From: an uncultured Burkholderiales bacterium
Lineage (GTDB): Bacteria > Pseudomonadota > Gammaproteobacteria > Burkholderiales > Burkholderiaceae_E
Assembly (NCBI GenBank): GCA_903903975.1
Contig: CAIVAS010000220.1
Coordinates: forward strand, 1-37,399
Length of the DNA stretch: 37,399 nt
Direction of reading: 5' to 3'
Made by a program: the position numbers and the translations under genes. This document shows, piece after piece, positions 7,381 through 17,268 of the stretch (within the stretch, counting starts at the first letter, position 1; the number at the start of each line of letters is the position of its first letter). Below the pieces are notes generated by a model that had not been told where the DNA came from, searched no databases, and saw only the letters and a list, made by a program, of their open reading frames with translations.

Positions 7381-8673
7381 TCAGCGCCTGATCTGCCCGG
7401 ATCCGAAGACCACCCACTTCTGCGAGGTCAGGCCTTCGAGACCGACTGGACCGCGGGCATGAAGCTTGTCGGTCGAGATGCCGATCTCGGCGCCCAGCCC
7501 GAATTCGAAGCCGTCGGCAAAGCGTGTCGAAGCATTGATCATGACGCTGGCCGAGTCGACCTCGCGCACGAACCGCATCGCCCGCGAGTGGTTTTCGGTG
7601 ACGATCGCATCGGTGTGCTGCGAGCCGTAGCGGGTGATGTGCTCAATGGCGGCATCCAAGCCGTCGAGCACCCTGATTGACAGGATCGGCGCAAGGTATT
7701 CGGTCGACCAGTCTTCCTCGGTAGCGGCGAGGCAGCCGATGTCGGTTTTCGCGAGGATCGAACACGTGGCCTCGTCGCCGCGCAGCTCAACGCCCTTGTC
7801 GGCATAAATGCGGCAAAGCCCGGGGAGCACCTGATCGGCCACCGCCTGGTGGACCAGCAGGGTCTCCATGGTGTTGCAGGGCGAATAGCGCTGGGTCTTG
7901 GCGTTGTCGGCGATGGCCACCGCCTTGTCGAGGTCGGCCTGGTCGTCGATATAGACATGGCAGATACCGTCAAGGTGCTTGATCACCGGCACCTTTGCGT
8001 CGTTCGAGATGCGCTCGATCAGCGACTTGCCGCCGCGCGGCACGATGACGTCGACCCATTGCGGGCTGGTGATCAGGGCGCCGACTGCCGCCCGGTCGGT
8101 GGTCGCGATGAGCTGCACACCGTCGGCTGGCAGACCCGCGCCGACCAGTCCTTCGCGGATCAGTTCGGCAAGCGCTTTATTGCTGTGGATCGCTTCGGAG
8201 CCGCCTCGCAGAATGGTGGCATTGCCCGATTTGATGCACAGGCCGGCGGCGTCGATGGTCACGTTCGGTCGTGACTCGTAGATGATGCCGATTACACCCA
8301 GCGGCACCCGCATGCGGCCAACCTGGATGCCCGACGGCCGCAGGCGCAGGTCGGTCATCTCGCCCACCGGATCGGCGAGTGCCGCGATCTGCTCCAGGCC
8401 CTGAGCCATCGATTCGATCACGGCGGGGGTCAGTGCCAGACGGTCAACGAAGGCGGCATCGTGGCCGGCCTGCCGGGCAGTGGCCAGGTCGAGCGCATTG
8501 GCCTGCACAAGTTGGTCGGCATGGCGTCGGATGGCCGAGGCACCGGCGAGCAGGGCGGCGTTTTTGGCGGCGCTGCTGGCTCGGGCCATCTCGCGGGCGC
8601 AGGCCCGGGCACGTGCGCCGACCTGATCGACATAGCGGGCGACATCGAGCGTCGGATCGGCAATCGTGTTCAT
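7381..8673 (-). CDS. proA: Gamma-glutamyl phosphate reductase ProA
   Basis: Catalyses NADPH-dependent reduction of gamma-glutamyl phosphate to glutamate-5-semialdehyde, the second step of proline synthesis, in the cytoplasm. The 430-residue product covers the full ALDH-fold family length (about 415-430). Motifs include [30 protein letters not shown], the catalytic Cys segment [11 protein letters not shown] near residue 266, and the C-terminal [19 protein letters not shown] plus [18 protein letters not shown] precedes the ATG at 8673 with about 7-base spacing. It is the last gene of the leuS-lptE-holA-proA run, 78 bases after holA; that gap contains short GGATCAG repeats but no clear terminator. 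The partner proB is not in this window. Confidence 0.97.
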   Translation of the reverse strand: MNTIADPTLDVARYVDQVGARARACAREMARASSAAKNAALLAGASAIRRHADQLVQANALDLATARQAGHDAAFVDRLALTPAVIESMAQGLEQIAALADPVGEMTDLRLRPSGIQVGRMRVPLGVIGIIYESRPNVTIDAAGLCIKSGNATILRGGSEAIHSNKALAELIREGLVGAGLPADGVQLIATTDRAAVGALITSPQWVDVIVPRGGKSLIERISNDAKVPVIKHLDGICHVYIDDQADLDKAVAIADNAKTQRYSPCNTMETLLVHQAVADQVLPGLCRIYADKGVELRGDEATCSILAKTDIGCLAATEEDWSTEYLAPILSIRVLDGLDAAIEHITRYGSQHTDAIVTENHSRAMRFVREVDSASVMINASTRFADGFEFGLGAEIGISTDKLHARGPVGLEGLTSQKWVVFGSGQIRR

Positions 8674-8751
8674 GGTCGGACCTCTCTCATTGATGGATTC
8701 GCTCGCATCGGGAACTGATCTGAATCGGATCAGGATCGAGTCAGCATCGGA

Positions 8752-9834
8752 TCAGGTGGCCAGCGCCGCGTCAGCCTGCAGGGCCAGCGCGGGCGCGCCC
8801 GCCAGCCCCATGGCCACGGCTTCGAGTGCCTGCCAGTCGTCGCCGCTTCCCAGACCCTTGGTGATTCTATCGACGCGCGCGCAACCCCGCATCAGACTGC
8901 GCAGGATCGGACGCCCCAGGCGTCGCAGGGCTTGCGGGTAGAGGCGCTCGCGTTCTCCCCAGATGCGCAGATCACGCATCGCACCGGCAATCGGCCGGCC
9001 GGCCTCTGACGCGATCGACAGTCGCACCAGGTTACGCACCGCATCGGCGACTGCCCAGAGCACCATCGGCACCGCCACGCCTTCGGCCCGCAGGCCATTC
9101 AGGCAGCGCAGGGCACGCGCGGCGTCGCCGGCAAGCGCGGCATCGACCAGATCGAAGGCATCCCAGCGCGCCACATCGAAGACCGCCGCACGAACCTCGG
9201 CCGGTGGCAGCGGACCGGGTCCAAAGAGCAGACCGAGCTTGCGGACCTCCTGCTCGGCGGCAAGCAGGTTACCTTCGACCCGTTCGGCGATCAGTTGCAG
9301 GGTCTGTGCATCGGCCTGCTGGCCGGCACGCGACAGTCGCTCACCGATCCAGGCCGGCAGGCGTGCGCGGTCGACCTGCGCAATCGCAACCATCCAGCCG
9401 GTCCGCTCGAGTTGCCCGAACCAGGCCGATTCGGTCGTGGCCCGCTCCAGCCGCCCACTGCTCACCAGCAGCCGGGTGTCGTCGGAGAGCGTCGGGGCCA
9501 GCGCTGCCAGCCCCTCGCCGATCTCCTTGGTCGGTTTGCCCGCCAGGCGCAGTTCGAGCAGTTGCTGACTGGCAAAGAGTGACAGGCTGTTGGCCTCATG
9601 GCGCAGGGCGTCGAGCTTGAAGCCGCGTTCGACATGAAACACGCGCCGGTCGGTAAAGCCGAGCTGGCGCGCAGCGGCCCTGACCTGGTCGGCGGCTTCG
9701 AGGGCGAGCAGGGGCTCGTCGCTGGCGATCCAGGTGATCGCCGGCAGTCGGCCCGCCGCGCTTGCCTGCGAGGAGGGCGAGGAGGGCGAGGCGAGCTTTG
9801 CAAGCGCGCCCGCCAGGCTGTCGGCCCTCATCAT
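8752..9834 (-). CDS. holA: DNA polymerase III delta subunit HolA
   Basis: HolA opens the beta clamp within the clamp-loader complex. The 360-residue product fits the family length. An N-terminal AAA+-like region includes ITWIASDEPLLALEAADQVR and VFHVERGFKLDALRHEANSL with LFASQQLLELRL, matching the usual (L)FxxxxLxxLRL segment. The middle contains LQLIAERVEGNLLAAEQEV and GLLFGPGPLPPAEVRAAV, the typical lid-domain run, and the C-terminal helical domain contains AVPMVLWAVADAVRNLVRLS. Its ATG overlaps the lptE stop in an ATGA arrangement (9831-9834), so translation is probably coupled. Compared with E. coli HolA there is a short Ser/Pro/Ala-rich insertion at residues 15-28. Confidence 0.94.
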   Translation of the reverse strand: MMRADSLAGALAKLASPSSPSSQASAAGRLPAITWIASDEPLLALEAADQVRAAARQLGFTDRRVFHVERGFKLDALRHEANSLSLFASQQLLELRLAGKPTKEIGEGLAALAPTLSDDTRLLVSSGRLERATTESAWFGQLERTGWMVAIAQVDRARLPAWIGERLSRAGQQADAQTLQLIAERVEGNLLAAEQEVRKLGLLFGPGPLPPAEVRAAVFDVARWDAFDLVDAALAGDAARALRCLNGLRAEGVAVPMVLWAVADAVRNLVRLSIASEAGRPIAGAMRDLRIWGERERLYPQALRRLGRPILRSLMRGCARVDRITKGLGSGDDWQALEAVAMGLAGAPALALQADAALAT

Positions 9835-10346
9835 GCCGGTGGCTTCATGGTCGATAGGCGTCGCAGGATCTGCTGGACCGCGTCGTTGCGCATGTCGCGA
9901 TTGAGCAGCACTTCCTGGCCGGCATTGACGATGCCCTGGGTGTCGAGCACGGTGACGGTGCGCCGCATGACCAGTTCGCTTTCCGGGATCACATCGCTTT
10001 CGGCGACATCGCGCAGCCGCCAGCGCACCCGCAGTCGCAGCAGGTATTCGCGCGGCCGGCCGCTGGTCGAGAGCGCCGAAATTTCGCTTTCGGGCAGGTC
10101 AGCCAGAATGTCGAGGCGGGCCTGCGCCTCCTTGCGCACTTCGGTGGTCGCGGCGCCATTGGCACGAATGGATCGGCGCAGATCGCCACCGATCACCGAA
10201 TTCGGCGGCGCCGAGACGAAATAGACCTTGTAGGGCAAATCGGCTGCCCCGCGCAGCTGGAATCCGCAGCCCGCCTGCAGGGCGGCCAGCCCGCCACCGA
10301 TACCCAGTGCGAGCGCGCGACGCCGCGAGTGGTCGGTCGGTGTCAT
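9831..10346 (-). CDS. lptE: LPS-assembly outer-membrane lipoprotein LptE
   Basis: LptE plugs the LptD barrel and helps deliver lipopolysaccharide to the outer leaflet. The 171-residue precursor has a short signal peptide with Arg-rich n-region (SRRRALALGIGGGLAALQ) and lipobox LQAGC, predicting lipidation at Cys27. The mature part begins CGFQLRGAADLPYKVYFVS, the diagnostic LptE start. Later segments RPREYLLRLRVRWRLRD and a C-terminal helix with AVQQILRRLS also match. The consecutive Arg residues raise the possibility of Tat export but this is not decisive. It lies 9 bases after leuS and overlaps holA by four bases; this order is standard in beta- and gammaproteobacteria. Confidence 0.94.
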   Translation of the reverse strand: MTPTDHSRRRALALGIGGGLAALQAGCGFQLRGAADLPYKVYFVSAPPNSVIGGDLRRSIRANGAATTEVRKEAQARLDILADLPESEISALSTSGRPREYLLRLRVRWRLRDVAESDVIPESELVMRRTVTVLDTQGIVNAGQEVLLNRDMRNDAVQQILRRLSTMKPPA

Positions 10347-10355
10347 CGCGCGCTC

Positions 10356-13049
10356 TCAGACGACCAGATTGACCAGTCGGCCGGGGACCACCACGACCTT
10401 CTTCGGCGCACGCCCTTCGGACAGGCGCACGAAGGCCTCGCTCGCGATCGCGGCGGCCTCGATCGTTGCCCGATCGGCGCTGGCCGAAACCCGCAGCGAG
10501 CCGCGGACCTTGCCGTTGATCTGCAGGACCAGTTCGAGTTCGTCCTGCACCAGCGCCGATTCATCGACCTGCGGCCAGGGGGCGTTGAGCAGTTCGCCGA
10601 ATTCGCGGTCGTAGCCCAGCGCGCCCCAGGCTTCGGTGGTGATATGCGGCACGACCGGGTAGAGCACGCGCAGGGCAATGCCCAGCACCTCCCGCAGCGC
10701 CGCCGCGTCGGCCGCGCTCGATTCGAGCCGGCCCGACTCGAGCGCATTGAGCATCTTCATGGTTGCCGAGACGACGGTGTTGTATTGCTTGCGCTCGTAG
10801 TCGTAGTGGGCCTGTTTGAGAATCAGGTGGATCTCGCGGCGCAGCGCCTTGGCGGCCTGCGACGGCTCGCCGCTTTTCGCCAGTGACCCCGCGCCCGACA
10901 CGACGCCACGAGAGGCATGGCAGAAGGCCCAGAATCGCCGCAGGAATCGGCTTGCGCCCTCGACGCCGCTGTCCGACCACTCGAGGGTCTGCTCGGGCGG
11001 ACTGGCAAACATCACGAAAAGCCGCGCGGTATCGGCGCCATAGCGGTCGATCAGCAACTGCGGGTCGACGCCGTTGTTCTTCGACTTCGACATCGTGCCC
11101 ACGCCTTCGTACTCGACACGCGAGCCATCGGACTTGAGCACCGCATGGGTGACGCGGCCATCCGGGCCATGCACGTCGGTGACGTCCTCCGGCCAGAAAT
11201 ATTCGATGCCGCCCCGCTCGTTCTTGCGCGAATAAAGATGGTTCAGCACCATCCCCTGACACAGCAGGCGGGTGAAGGGCTCGTCGAAGGTCACCAGGCC
11301 GCGCGCCGGGTCGGCCGTCACTGTGCCAGTGACATCGCGCATCACACGCGTCCAGAAACGTGCATAGAGCAGATGCAGCACGGCGTGTTCGATGCCGCCG
11401 ATGTACTGGTCCATCGGCATCCAGTAATCGGCGCGTTCGTCGACCATCGCCGAGTCGTTGCCCGGCGAGCAGTAGCGCATGTAGTACCAGGCCGAATCGA
11501 CAAAGGTATCCATGGTGTCGGTTTCGCGGCGTGAGGGCTTGCCGCAGGACGGGCAGACACACTTGAGGAAGCGCTCGTCCTTGGCCAGCGGATTGCCGCT
11601 GCCGTCGGGCACCAGGTCGTCGGGCAGCACCACCGGCAACTGGTCATCCGGCACCGGAACCGGACCGCAGTCGGTGCAGTGGATGATCGGGATCGGTGTG
11701 CCCCAATAGCGCTGGCGCGAGATGCCCCAGTCTCGCAGCCGGTACTGGATGCGTTTGTCGCCCAGGCCCCGGGCGGCCAGATCGGCGGCGACCGCATCGA
11801 TGGCTGCCTCATAGCCCAGCCCGTCGAGGGCGCCGGAGTTCACGCACACAACATTCGACTTGTCTTCGTACCAGGCTTGCCAGTGCTGGTCGGTAAAGGC
11901 GTCTTCGCCCGCGCGATGTCCGCCGCTGCGCGCCACCACCTGACGGATCGGCAGGCTGTATTTGCGGGCAAAGGCGAAGTCGCGTTCATCGTGGGCCGGC
12001 ACGCCCATGACCGCGCCATCGCCGTAGCTCATCAGCACATAGTTGCCGACCCAGACTTCAAGTGGATCGCCGGTGATCGGGTGATTCACGAAGAGCCCGG
12101 TGGCGATGCCCTTTTTTTCCATCGTGGCCATGTCGGCTTCCATCACCGATCCCTGGCGCGCGGTCTCGACGAAGGCGGCAACTGCCTCGCTTGCGGCGGC
12201 GGCAAGACTGGCCAACGGATGCTCGGGTGCCACCGCGACGAAGGTGACCCCCATGATCGTATCGGCACGGGTGGTAAAGACATGCAGCTTGCCGTCGCCG
12301 ACCGGCTCGCCCTGGCCGTCGCGCAAGGTATGCGGGAAGGCGAAGCGAACCCCGATCGAGCGGCCGATCCAGTTGGCCTGCATGATCTTCACGCGCTCGG
12401 GCCAGCCCTCGAGATCGTTCTCGACCTGATCGAGCAACTCGTGGGCGTAGTCGGTGATCTTGAGGTAGTAGCCGGGGATTTCGCGCTTTTCGACCACCGC
12501 GCCGGTGCGCCAGCCGCGCCCGTCGATGACCTGCTCGTTGGCCAGCACCGTCTGATCAACCGGATCCCAGTTGACGGTCTGCGTCTTGCGATAGGCGATG
12601 CCGCGCTCGAGCATGCGCAGGAACAGCCACTGGTTCCATTTGTAATAGGCCGGATCGCAGGCGGCCATCTCGCGTGACCAGTCGATCGCCAGACCCATCG
12701 CCTGCATCTGCTTTTTCATGTGCGCGATGTTGTCCCGGGTCCAGGCGGCCGGCGCCACACCGTTTTTCATCGCAGCGTTTTCGGCCGGCAGGCCGAAGGC
12801 GTCCCAGCCCATCGGCATGAGGACGTTGTAGCCGTTCATGCGCAGGTGGCGATAGATGACGTCGTTGATCGTGTAATTGCGCACATGACCCATGTGCAGC
12901 TTGCCGGAGGGGTAGGGCAGCATCGAACAGGCGTAGTACTTGCCCTTCGGAAAGCGCGGATCGTGTTCGATAGCGCGGTAGGCGTCGGTGGCCGACCAGT
13001 GCTGCTGCACCGAGGCTTCGATCTCGGCGGGAAGGTAACGTTCTTGCAT
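10356..13049 (-). CDS. leuS: Leucyl-tRNA synthetase LeuS
   Basis: Charges tRNA-Leu with leucine. The 897-residue class I synthetase has the HIGH motif as HMGH at about residues 52-55, within [14 protein letters not shown], and the KMSKS loop as TMSKSKNNG near residue 650. The CP1 editing domain in between contains [21 protein letters not shown], including the Thr-rich and conserved segments. Zn-binding-type CTDCG and CVCPSCGKP clusters are present. The open frame extends to 13313, but residues before [18 protein letters not shown] are unlike LeuS and run through the intergenic region, so 13049 is the start. It heads the leuS-lptE-holA-proA unit and is divergent from the IclR gene. Confidence 0.97.
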   Translation of the reverse strand: MQERYLPAEIEASVQQHWSATDAYRAIEHDPRFPKGKYYACSMLPYPSGKLHMGHVRNYTINDVIYRHLRMNGYNVLMPMGWDAFGLPAENAAMKNGVAPAAWTRDNIAHMKKQMQAMGLAIDWSREMAACDPAYYKWNQWLFLRMLERGIAYRKTQTVNWDPVDQTVLANEQVIDGRGWRTGAVVEKREIPGYYLKITDYAHELLDQVENDLEGWPERVKIMQANWIGRSIGVRFAFPHTLRDGQGEPVGDGKLHVFTTRADTIMGVTFVAVAPEHPLASLAAAASEAVAAFVETARQGSVMEADMATMEKKGIATGLFVNHPITGDPLEVWVGNYVLMSYGDGAVMGVPAHDERDFAFARKYSLPIRQVVARSGGHRAGEDAFTDQHWQAWYEDKSNVVCVNSGALDGLGYEAAIDAVAADLAARGLGDKRIQYRLRDWGISRQRYWGTPIPIIHCTDCGPVPVPDDQLPVVLPDDLVPDGSGNPLAKDERFLKCVCPSCGKPSRRETDTMDTFVDSAWYYMRYCSPGNDSAMVDERADYWMPMDQYIGGIEHAVLHLLYARFWTRVMRDVTGTVTADPARGLVTFDEPFTRLLCQGMVLNHLYSRKNERGGIEYFWPEDVTDVHGPDGRVTHAVLKSDGSRVEYEGVGTMSKSKNNGVDPQLLIDRYGADTARLFVMFASPPEQTLEWSDSGVEGASRFLRRFWAFCHASRGVVSGAGSLAKSGEPSQAAKALRREIHLILKQAHYDYERKQYNTVVSATMKMLNALESGRLESSAADAAALREVLGIALRVLYPVVPHITTEAWGALGYDREFGELLNAPWPQVDESALVQDELELVLQINGKVRGSLRVSASADRATIEAAAIASEAFVRLSEGRAPKKVVVVPGRLVNLVV

Positions 13050-13318
13050 GCTCGGGGCGTCTTGAGGCGCGCACAGGGCACGCGGGGTCATGGGACAAAA
13101 GGTCAACTCCGCATTATCCGCTACACCGCGCCAGGCAAGCTCGGGACGCCAGGAGTCACCGCGACGATCATCGCCACAGGGGGCTGGCAAGTGGGCTGTC
13201 GGGGCTTGCAACGCACCAAAATTCCGATTTCGCTTAAAATGATTTTCGAACCAGTCGGTAACCCATAAATCGGAGTGGGCTCCAAGCCCCCAGCCGATCA
13301 GCGATGGAGACACCCAGC
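13050..13318. promoter_or_regulatory. Divergent intergenic region between leuS and the IclR gene
   Basis: These 269 bases hold no gene I can support. An AT-rich stretch at about 13215-13270 is the likely promoter area for one or both directions. TAAAAT at 13235-13240 is a -10-like hexamer, but no -35 box lies at the right distance. A small hairpin (GGGCT, three-base loop, AGCCC, about 13278-13290) lies just upstream of the IclR start. I see no convincing IclR-type palindrome. Confidence 0.4.
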
Positions 13319-14101
13319 ATGACGATTGTGGAAGAAGCCCAGACCGATATTCCGGCGGGGTCGGCGGTATTGCGAGCCATTCGGATCCTTGAAGTCCTGT
13401 CCGAACACGACCGCCCGCCCCAGTTGGCCGAAATCGCTCATTCGGTCGGATTACCCAAGCCGACCGTGCTGCGCATCCTCGGTACCCTGGAGCACGCCGG
13501 CATCGTCGCTCGCGAGCCTGACACCAAGCGTTATGGATTCGCCGAGCGTCTGAACCGCTTTGCCGGTCAGGTGCTGCTCGGGTCGCCCAGCCGCTCGAGT
13601 CGCCGGGCCATCCTCGAGGAACTGGTCGAAGAAGTGGGCGAGACCTGCAATCTCACTATTCCCAATGGCAACACCGTGCTCTACCTCGACCGAGTCGAGA
13701 CCGCCTGGCCACTGCGGGTGCAGTTTGGCGCGGGTTCACGCGTGCCGCTCTATGCCTCGGCAAGCGGCAAGCTCTTCCTGTCGGCGATGCCCAAGCGAAG
13801 CCGCGACCGATTCCTGACGCAAACGCCGCTGATCGCGCATACCGCCCACACCCTCACCGATGCCAAGCGCCTGAATGCCGAGTTCAATGCGATCCGCGAA
13901 CGCGGCTATTCGATCGATAACGAGGAGTACCTGCCCGGCATCTGCTGCATCGCGGTGCCAGTGCGCAATGCCGATGGCAAGGTGGTCGCGGGCCTCGCCG
14001 TCCAGGCACCGACAACCCGGATGAGGCCCGAACAGGGTCTGGAATATCTGCCGGCCCTGCGCCAGGCCGCTGAAGCCATTACCACCACGATAGACTGGTG
14101 A
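13319..14101 (+). CDS. IclR-family transcriptional regulator
   Basis: A 260-residue DNA-binding regulator. The N-terminal winged helix-turn-helix covers about residues 10-75 ([20 protein letters not shown], then [20 protein letters not shown]). The C-terminal effector-binding domain has [36 protein letters not shown] and the family signature [20 protein letters not shown]. IclR proteins usually control an adjacent catabolic operon in response to a small carboxylate or aromatic ligand. The ATG at 13319 has GGAG at 13307-13310; an upstream ATG at 13304 overlaps this site. The aminotransferase gene follows after 33 bases on the same strand, so the regulator probably controls that gene, the dehydrogenase, and perhaps the convergent SDR/ABC genes. 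The ligand is unknown. Confidence 0.92.
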   Translation: MTIVEEAQTDIPAGSAVLRAIRILEVLSEHDRPPQLAEIAHSVGLPKPTVLRILGTLEHAGIVAREPDTKRYGFAERLNRFAGQVLLGSPSRSSRRAILEELVEEVGETCNLTIPNGNTVLYLDRVETAWPLRVQFGAGSRVPLYASASGKLFLSAMPKRSRDRFLTQTPLIAHTAHTLTDAKRLNAEFNAIRERGYSIDNEEYLPGICCIAVPVRNADGKVVAGLAVQAPTTRMRPEQGLEYLPALRQAAEAITTTIDW

Positions 14102-14134
14102 CCGCAATCATTCACTGACGACCGGAGTCATGTC

Positions 14135-15463
14135 ATGGGCCACGCCGATCCCCTGCTTGAAGTTGATGCACGCCAGAACTTCTGGATGCCCTTTTCGCCG
14201 AACAAGGAGTTCAAGCAGGAGCCGCGCATGTTCGTGCGCGCCGAGGGCGTCTGGCTCTACAAGCCCAACGGCGATCAGGTCATCGATGCCTCGTCGGGCC
14301 TGTTTTGCGTCGCGGCCGGCCATTGCCGCCCCGAGATCGCCAAAGCGGTGTATGAGCAGCTGACCACGCTCGATTATTCGATGCCCTTCACCCGTGCCCA
14401 GCCCAAGGCTTTCGAGCTCGCCCAGCGCATCACCAATTTCACGCCGGCCGGCATGAACCGGGTCTTTTTCGTGGGCTCCGGTTCGGAGTCGGTCGATACC
14501 GCCATGAAGATGGCGCTCGCCTTTCACCGCATCCGCGGTCAGGGCCATCGTCAGCTTTTCGTGTCGCGCGAGCGTGCCTATCACGGCGTCAATATGGGCG
14601 GTGTGGCGCTCTCCGGCATGGTCAATAACCGGCGCACTTTCGGCGTTGGCCTGCCCGGCGTGCATTTCATGCGCCATACCGCGCTGCCCGAAAACAAATT
14701 CGTGCGCGGCCAGCCCGAGACCGGTGCCGATCTGGCCGATGATCTTGCGCGCATCTGCACGATGGTCGGCGGCGACAACATCGCGGCGGTCTTCGTCGAA
14801 CCCACCGCCGGCAGCTTCGGATGTTTGCCTCCGCCCAAGGGCTATCTCGAAAAGCTTCGTGCCATCTGCGATCAGCATGGCATCCTGCTGGTCTTTGACG
14901 AAGTCATCACCGGCTGGGGCCGGATGGGGGCGCCCTTCGGTGCCCAGGCCTTCGGCGTGACCCCCGACCTTCTGACCATGGCCAAGGCGATCACCAACGG
15001 CGCGCAGCCGATGGGTGCAGTGGCGGCTCGCCAGGACGTCTACGACACCATTACCGAGGCCGGCCCGGCCCAGGGTATCGAGTTCTTCCACGGCTACACC
15101 TATTCGGCGCATCCGGCCGCCTGCGCTGCCGGCCTGGCCATGATGGATATCTTCGAGCGCGAAGACCTCATCGGCCGTGCCGCAGCCATGTCGCCTTACT
15201 TTCTGGACGCGGTCTATTCGCTGCGCGATCTGCCCTGCGTGGTGGATATCCGCGGCGTCGGGATGATGGCAGCCGTTGAACTGTCGACCGCCGGCAAGGC
15301 GCCGGGCGCCCGCGGCCACGAGGCCCAGAAGGCGCTCTTTGATGCCAACCTCAATCTCAAATCCACCGGCGACTCGCTGATCCTCGCGCCGCCCTTCATC
15401 GCTGAAAAGCACCATATCGACCAGATCGTCGGCACGCTGCGCAAAGTGCTCGCGACCTATTGA
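14135..15463 (+). CDS. Class III omega-amino acid:pyruvate aminotransferase
   Basis: A 442-residue PLP fold type I transaminase most like beta-alanine/omega-amino acid:pyruvate transaminase (BauA/OAPT). It starts DARQNFWMPFSPNKEFK, with the FWMPF(T)xN entry typical of that group. The cofactor-binding segment is FVGSGSESVDTAMKMALAFH, followed by RERAYHGVNMGGVALSG and VFDEVITGWGRMG with the PLP-N1 Asp. The Schiff-base lysine is K284 in LTMAKAITNG. Likely reaction: transfer of the terminal amino group of an omega-amino acid or amine to pyruvate, giving a semialdehyde and alanine. GGAG at 14124-14127 is 7 bases before the ATG. The dehydrogenase 31 bases downstream could act on the aldehyde product. 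The taurine:pyruvate transaminase alternative cannot be excluded but the motifs favour the beta-alanine group. Confidence 0.9.
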   Translation: MGHADPLLEVDARQNFWMPFSPNKEFKQEPRMFVRAEGVWLYKPNGDQVIDASSGLFCVAAGHCRPEIAKAVYEQLTTLDYSMPFTRAQPKAFELAQRITNFTPAGMNRVFFVGSGSESVDTAMKMALAFHRIRGQGHRQLFVSRERAYHGVNMGGVALSGMVNNRRTFGVGLPGVHFMRHTALPENKFVRGQPETGADLADDLARICTMVGGDNIAAVFVEPTAGSFGCLPPPKGYLEKLRAICDQHGILLVFDEVITGWGRMGAPFGAQAFGVTPDLLTMAKAITNGAQPMGAVAARQDVYDTITEAGPAQGIEFFHGYTYSAHPAACAAGLAMMDIFEREDLIGRAAAMSPYFLDAVYSLRDLPCVVDIRGVGMMAAVELSTAGKAPGARGHEAQKALFDANLNLKSTGDSLILAPPFIAEKHHIDQIVGTLRKVLATY

Positions 15464-15494
15464 TCGACTGCCAGAAAAAAACAGGAGACACCCA

Positions 15495-16349
15495 ATGAAA
15501 ATCGCCTTTCTCGGAACCGGCCTGATGGGCACCGGCTTCGTTCGCCGGATGATGTCAGTCGGCCACACCGTCAATGTCTGGAACCGGACCGCTGCGCGCA
15601 CCGCCACGCTGAAGTCCGAGGGAGCAAACGCCTTCGTCGATGCGGCCGATGCGGTCCGCGGCGTCGATCGCATTCATCTGTCGCTGTCGGATGACGCCTC
15701 GGTCGATGGGGTGCTCGAGCCGCTGGCCGGCCTCATCCCACCCTCGACCTGGATCATCGATCACACCACGACCGCCACCACGCCCACCGCCGAGCGTGCC
15801 GCACGCTGGGCCGCGCGCGGCCGGCACTTCGTGCATGCACCGGTCTTCATGTCGCCGGTCAATTGCCAGGAAGGTACCGGCCTGATGCTGGTGTCGGGCG
15901 ACAAGGCGGCGTGCGCCGAGATCACGCCGATGCTCGAGCGCATGACCGGCAAGGTGGTCTGGATGGGTGAGGCGCCCGAGCGCGCCGCCTCGTTCAAGCT
16001 CTTCGGCAATCTGACCCTGATCGGCATGTCGGGCGTGCTGGGTGATGTGGCCCGGCTGGCCCACTCGGTCGGCATCCCGCCGGCCGAAGCGATGCAGCTC
16101 TTTGCCAGCTTCAACCCGGGCGCCATGCTGCCGACGCGTGCCGCGCGCATCGTCAACGGCGATTACAGCAAGCCCTCGTTCGAGGTGGCCATGGCTCGCA
16201 AGGACGCCTGGCTGATGGTCGAGGAAGCCAAGCGCCACGGTGTTGATCTGGCAGTCATGCCTGCGGTGATCGCGCTCTTCGATGCCGCGATTGCACGAGG
16301 CGAAGGCGCGCTCGATGCGAGCGCGGCGGTGCGATTCCCGCTGTCCTGA
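15495..16349 (+). CDS. NAD(P)-dependent beta-hydroxyacid dehydrogenase family protein with atypical substrate motif
   Basis: A 284-residue member of the 3-hydroxyisobutyrate dehydrogenase/GLYR family. The Rossmann motif is FLGTGLMGTGF (residues 5-15). Arg in VWNRT after the second strand suggests NADPH preference. The catalytic Lys is K168, with N172 four residues later (FKLFGN), as in the family. However, the normally invariant substrate motif S-G-G after A-P-V is replaced by F118-M119-S120 (HAPVFMSPVN), so the substrate is probably not an ordinary 3-hydroxyacid or semialdehyde. Domain order and length are otherwise normal. AGGAG precedes the ATG. It is co-oriented with the omega-transaminase 31 bases upstream, so an aldehyde or imine made by that enzyme is a reasonable candidate substrate; this is inference. 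Confidence 0.85.
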   Translation: MKIAFLGTGLMGTGFVRRMMSVGHTVNVWNRTAARTATLKSEGANAFVDAADAVRGVDRIHLSLSDDASVDGVLEPLAGLIPPSTWIIDHTTTATTPTAERAARWAARGRHFVHAPVFMSPVNCQEGTGLMLVSGDKAACAEITPMLERMTGKVVWMGEAPERAASFKLFGNLTLIGMSGVLGDVARLAHSVGIPPAEAMQLFASFNPGAMLPTRAARIVNGDYSKPSFEVAMARKDAWLMVEEAKRHGVDLAVMPAVIALFDAAIARGEGALDASAAVRFPLS

Positions 16350-16373
16350 TCGACCCTTGATTGACCCCTGAGC

Positions 16374-16401
16374 GGCGCTTCCTTGCCCGGCAAGGGGCGC
16401 C
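16374..16401. terminator. Hairpin between two convergent operons
   Basis: CCTTGC (16381-16386) and GCAAGG (16390-16395) pair around a 3-base loop, and GGCGC (16374-16378) pairs on with GCGCC (16397-16401) through a T-G pair and a bulged T. The 11-12 bp stem lies between the dehydrogenase and SDR stops. There is no T-run on either strand, so any termination would be weak or Rho-assisted. Confidence 0.35.
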
Positions 16402-16411
16402 CGGCAGGGCT

Positions 16412-17206
16412 TTATCGGGCGGTCATGCCACCGTCGATGACCAGTTCCGATCCGGTCATGAACGATGAGTCGTCCGAGGCGAGGTAGAGTATGCCGCGGG
16501 CGATATCGTCGGCCTGCGCCATGCGGTTGAGCGGATGCGCACCGGCCATCGCCTGTTTGATCGATGCCTCCGGCACGCCGCGTCCGCGCATCGCCTGAGC
16601 CACGCCCTGGGCCATGTCGGTATCGACGATGCCGGGATGCACTGAATTCACCCGGATGTTGTAGCCGAGCTGCGCGGCTTCCATCGCGCAGGCCTTGGTA
16701 AAGAGGCGCACACCGCCCTTGCTCAGGCAATAGAGCGTCGAGTTCGGCGAGCCGATCAGGCCCGCCACCGACGAGAGGTTCACGATCGCGGCCGGCGTTG
16801 CATCCTTGGGTCGCTGCTTCATGGCCCGGTAGGCATGCTGGGTGCCGAGCACCACGCTCTTCAAGTTGACGTCGAACATTTCCTGGATGGCCGAAGCGTC
16901 GGCGTCCTCGGTGCGGCCATGCCGGAAAATGCCGGCATTGTTGACCAGCACATCGACCTGACCGAAAGCACCGATCGCCTGGGCGAAGACGGCGGCCCAC
17001 TGGTCGTCATCGGTCACGTCGTGCCGGATGAAGAGCGCCTTGCCGCCCTTGGAGGTGATGCCTTCGACCAGCGTTTTGCCGTCTGCGTCGCGCAGGTCGG
17101 TGGCAATCACGGTGGCACCGGCTGCGGCCAGCAGGCGGCAGGTGGCTGAGCCGATGCCACCGGCTGCGCCGGTGACGATGGCGACTTTGTTGTCGACACG
17201 ATTCAT
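16412..17206 (-). CDS. SDR-family NAD(P)-dependent oxidoreductase
   Basis: A 264-residue classical short-chain dehydrogenase. The cofactor motif is TGAAGGIGSAT (TGxxxGxG). D38 in ATDLRD favours NAD. NNAG occurs in VLVNNAGIF. The catalytic Ser is in VNLSSVAG, and Tyr and Lys are in YCLSK. The C-terminus ILYLASDDSSFMTGSELVID matches the 3-oxoacyl reductase/FabG-like group. The substrate cannot be read. The frame is open to 17620, but MNRVDNKVAIVTG at 17206 with AGGAG upstream is clearly the start; the extension overlaps the ABC gene. It lies 62 bases after the last ABC transporter gene on the same strand, so it may be its final operon member, linking uptake to oxidation of the imported compound. 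Confidence 0.9.
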   Translation of the reverse strand: MNRVDNKVAIVTGAAGGIGSATCRLLAAAGATVIATDLRDADGKTLVEGITSKGGKALFIRHDVTDDDQWAAVFAQAIGAFGQVDVLVNNAGIFRHGRTEDADASAIQEMFDVNLKSVVLGTQHAYRAMKQRPKDATPAAIVNLSSVAGLIGSPNSTLYCLSKGGVRLFTKACAMEAAQLGYNIRVNSVHPGIVDTDMAQGVAQAMRGRGVPEASIKQAMAGAHPLNRMAQADDIARGILYLASDDSSFMTGSELVIDGGMTAR

Positions 17207-17268
17207 GGGGGTCTCCTGGTTGTGTTGGGATCGGCCGTGCAGTTCGGGCGGGCGGCTTTGTGGTGATG

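Noticed and set aside
8674-8751. GGATCAG-type repeats between holA and proA as a terminator or regulatory repeat
   Set aside because: The repeats are short and imperfect, the possible stem is only 6 bp with no T-run, and GATC-rich sequence is common in this window.
13215-13270. Possible IclR operator palindrome in the AT-rich stretch
   Set aside because: Outer TTCG and CGAA arms match, but the interior does not, and spacing is not that of known IclR boxes.
13050-13313. N-terminal extension of leuS by 88 residues
   Set aside because: The extra residues have no similarity to LeuS, cross the divergent intergenic region, and MQERYL at 13049 is the family start.
14108-15673. 521-residue minus-strand frame opposite the transaminase
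   Set aside because: Antisense shadow of a high-GC gene; no motif is visible and it spans two plus-strand genes.
15555-17000. 481-residue minus-strand frame across the dehydrogenase and SDR
   Set aside because: It runs antisense to the dehydrogenase and out of frame through the SDR, with Arg-rich shadow composition.
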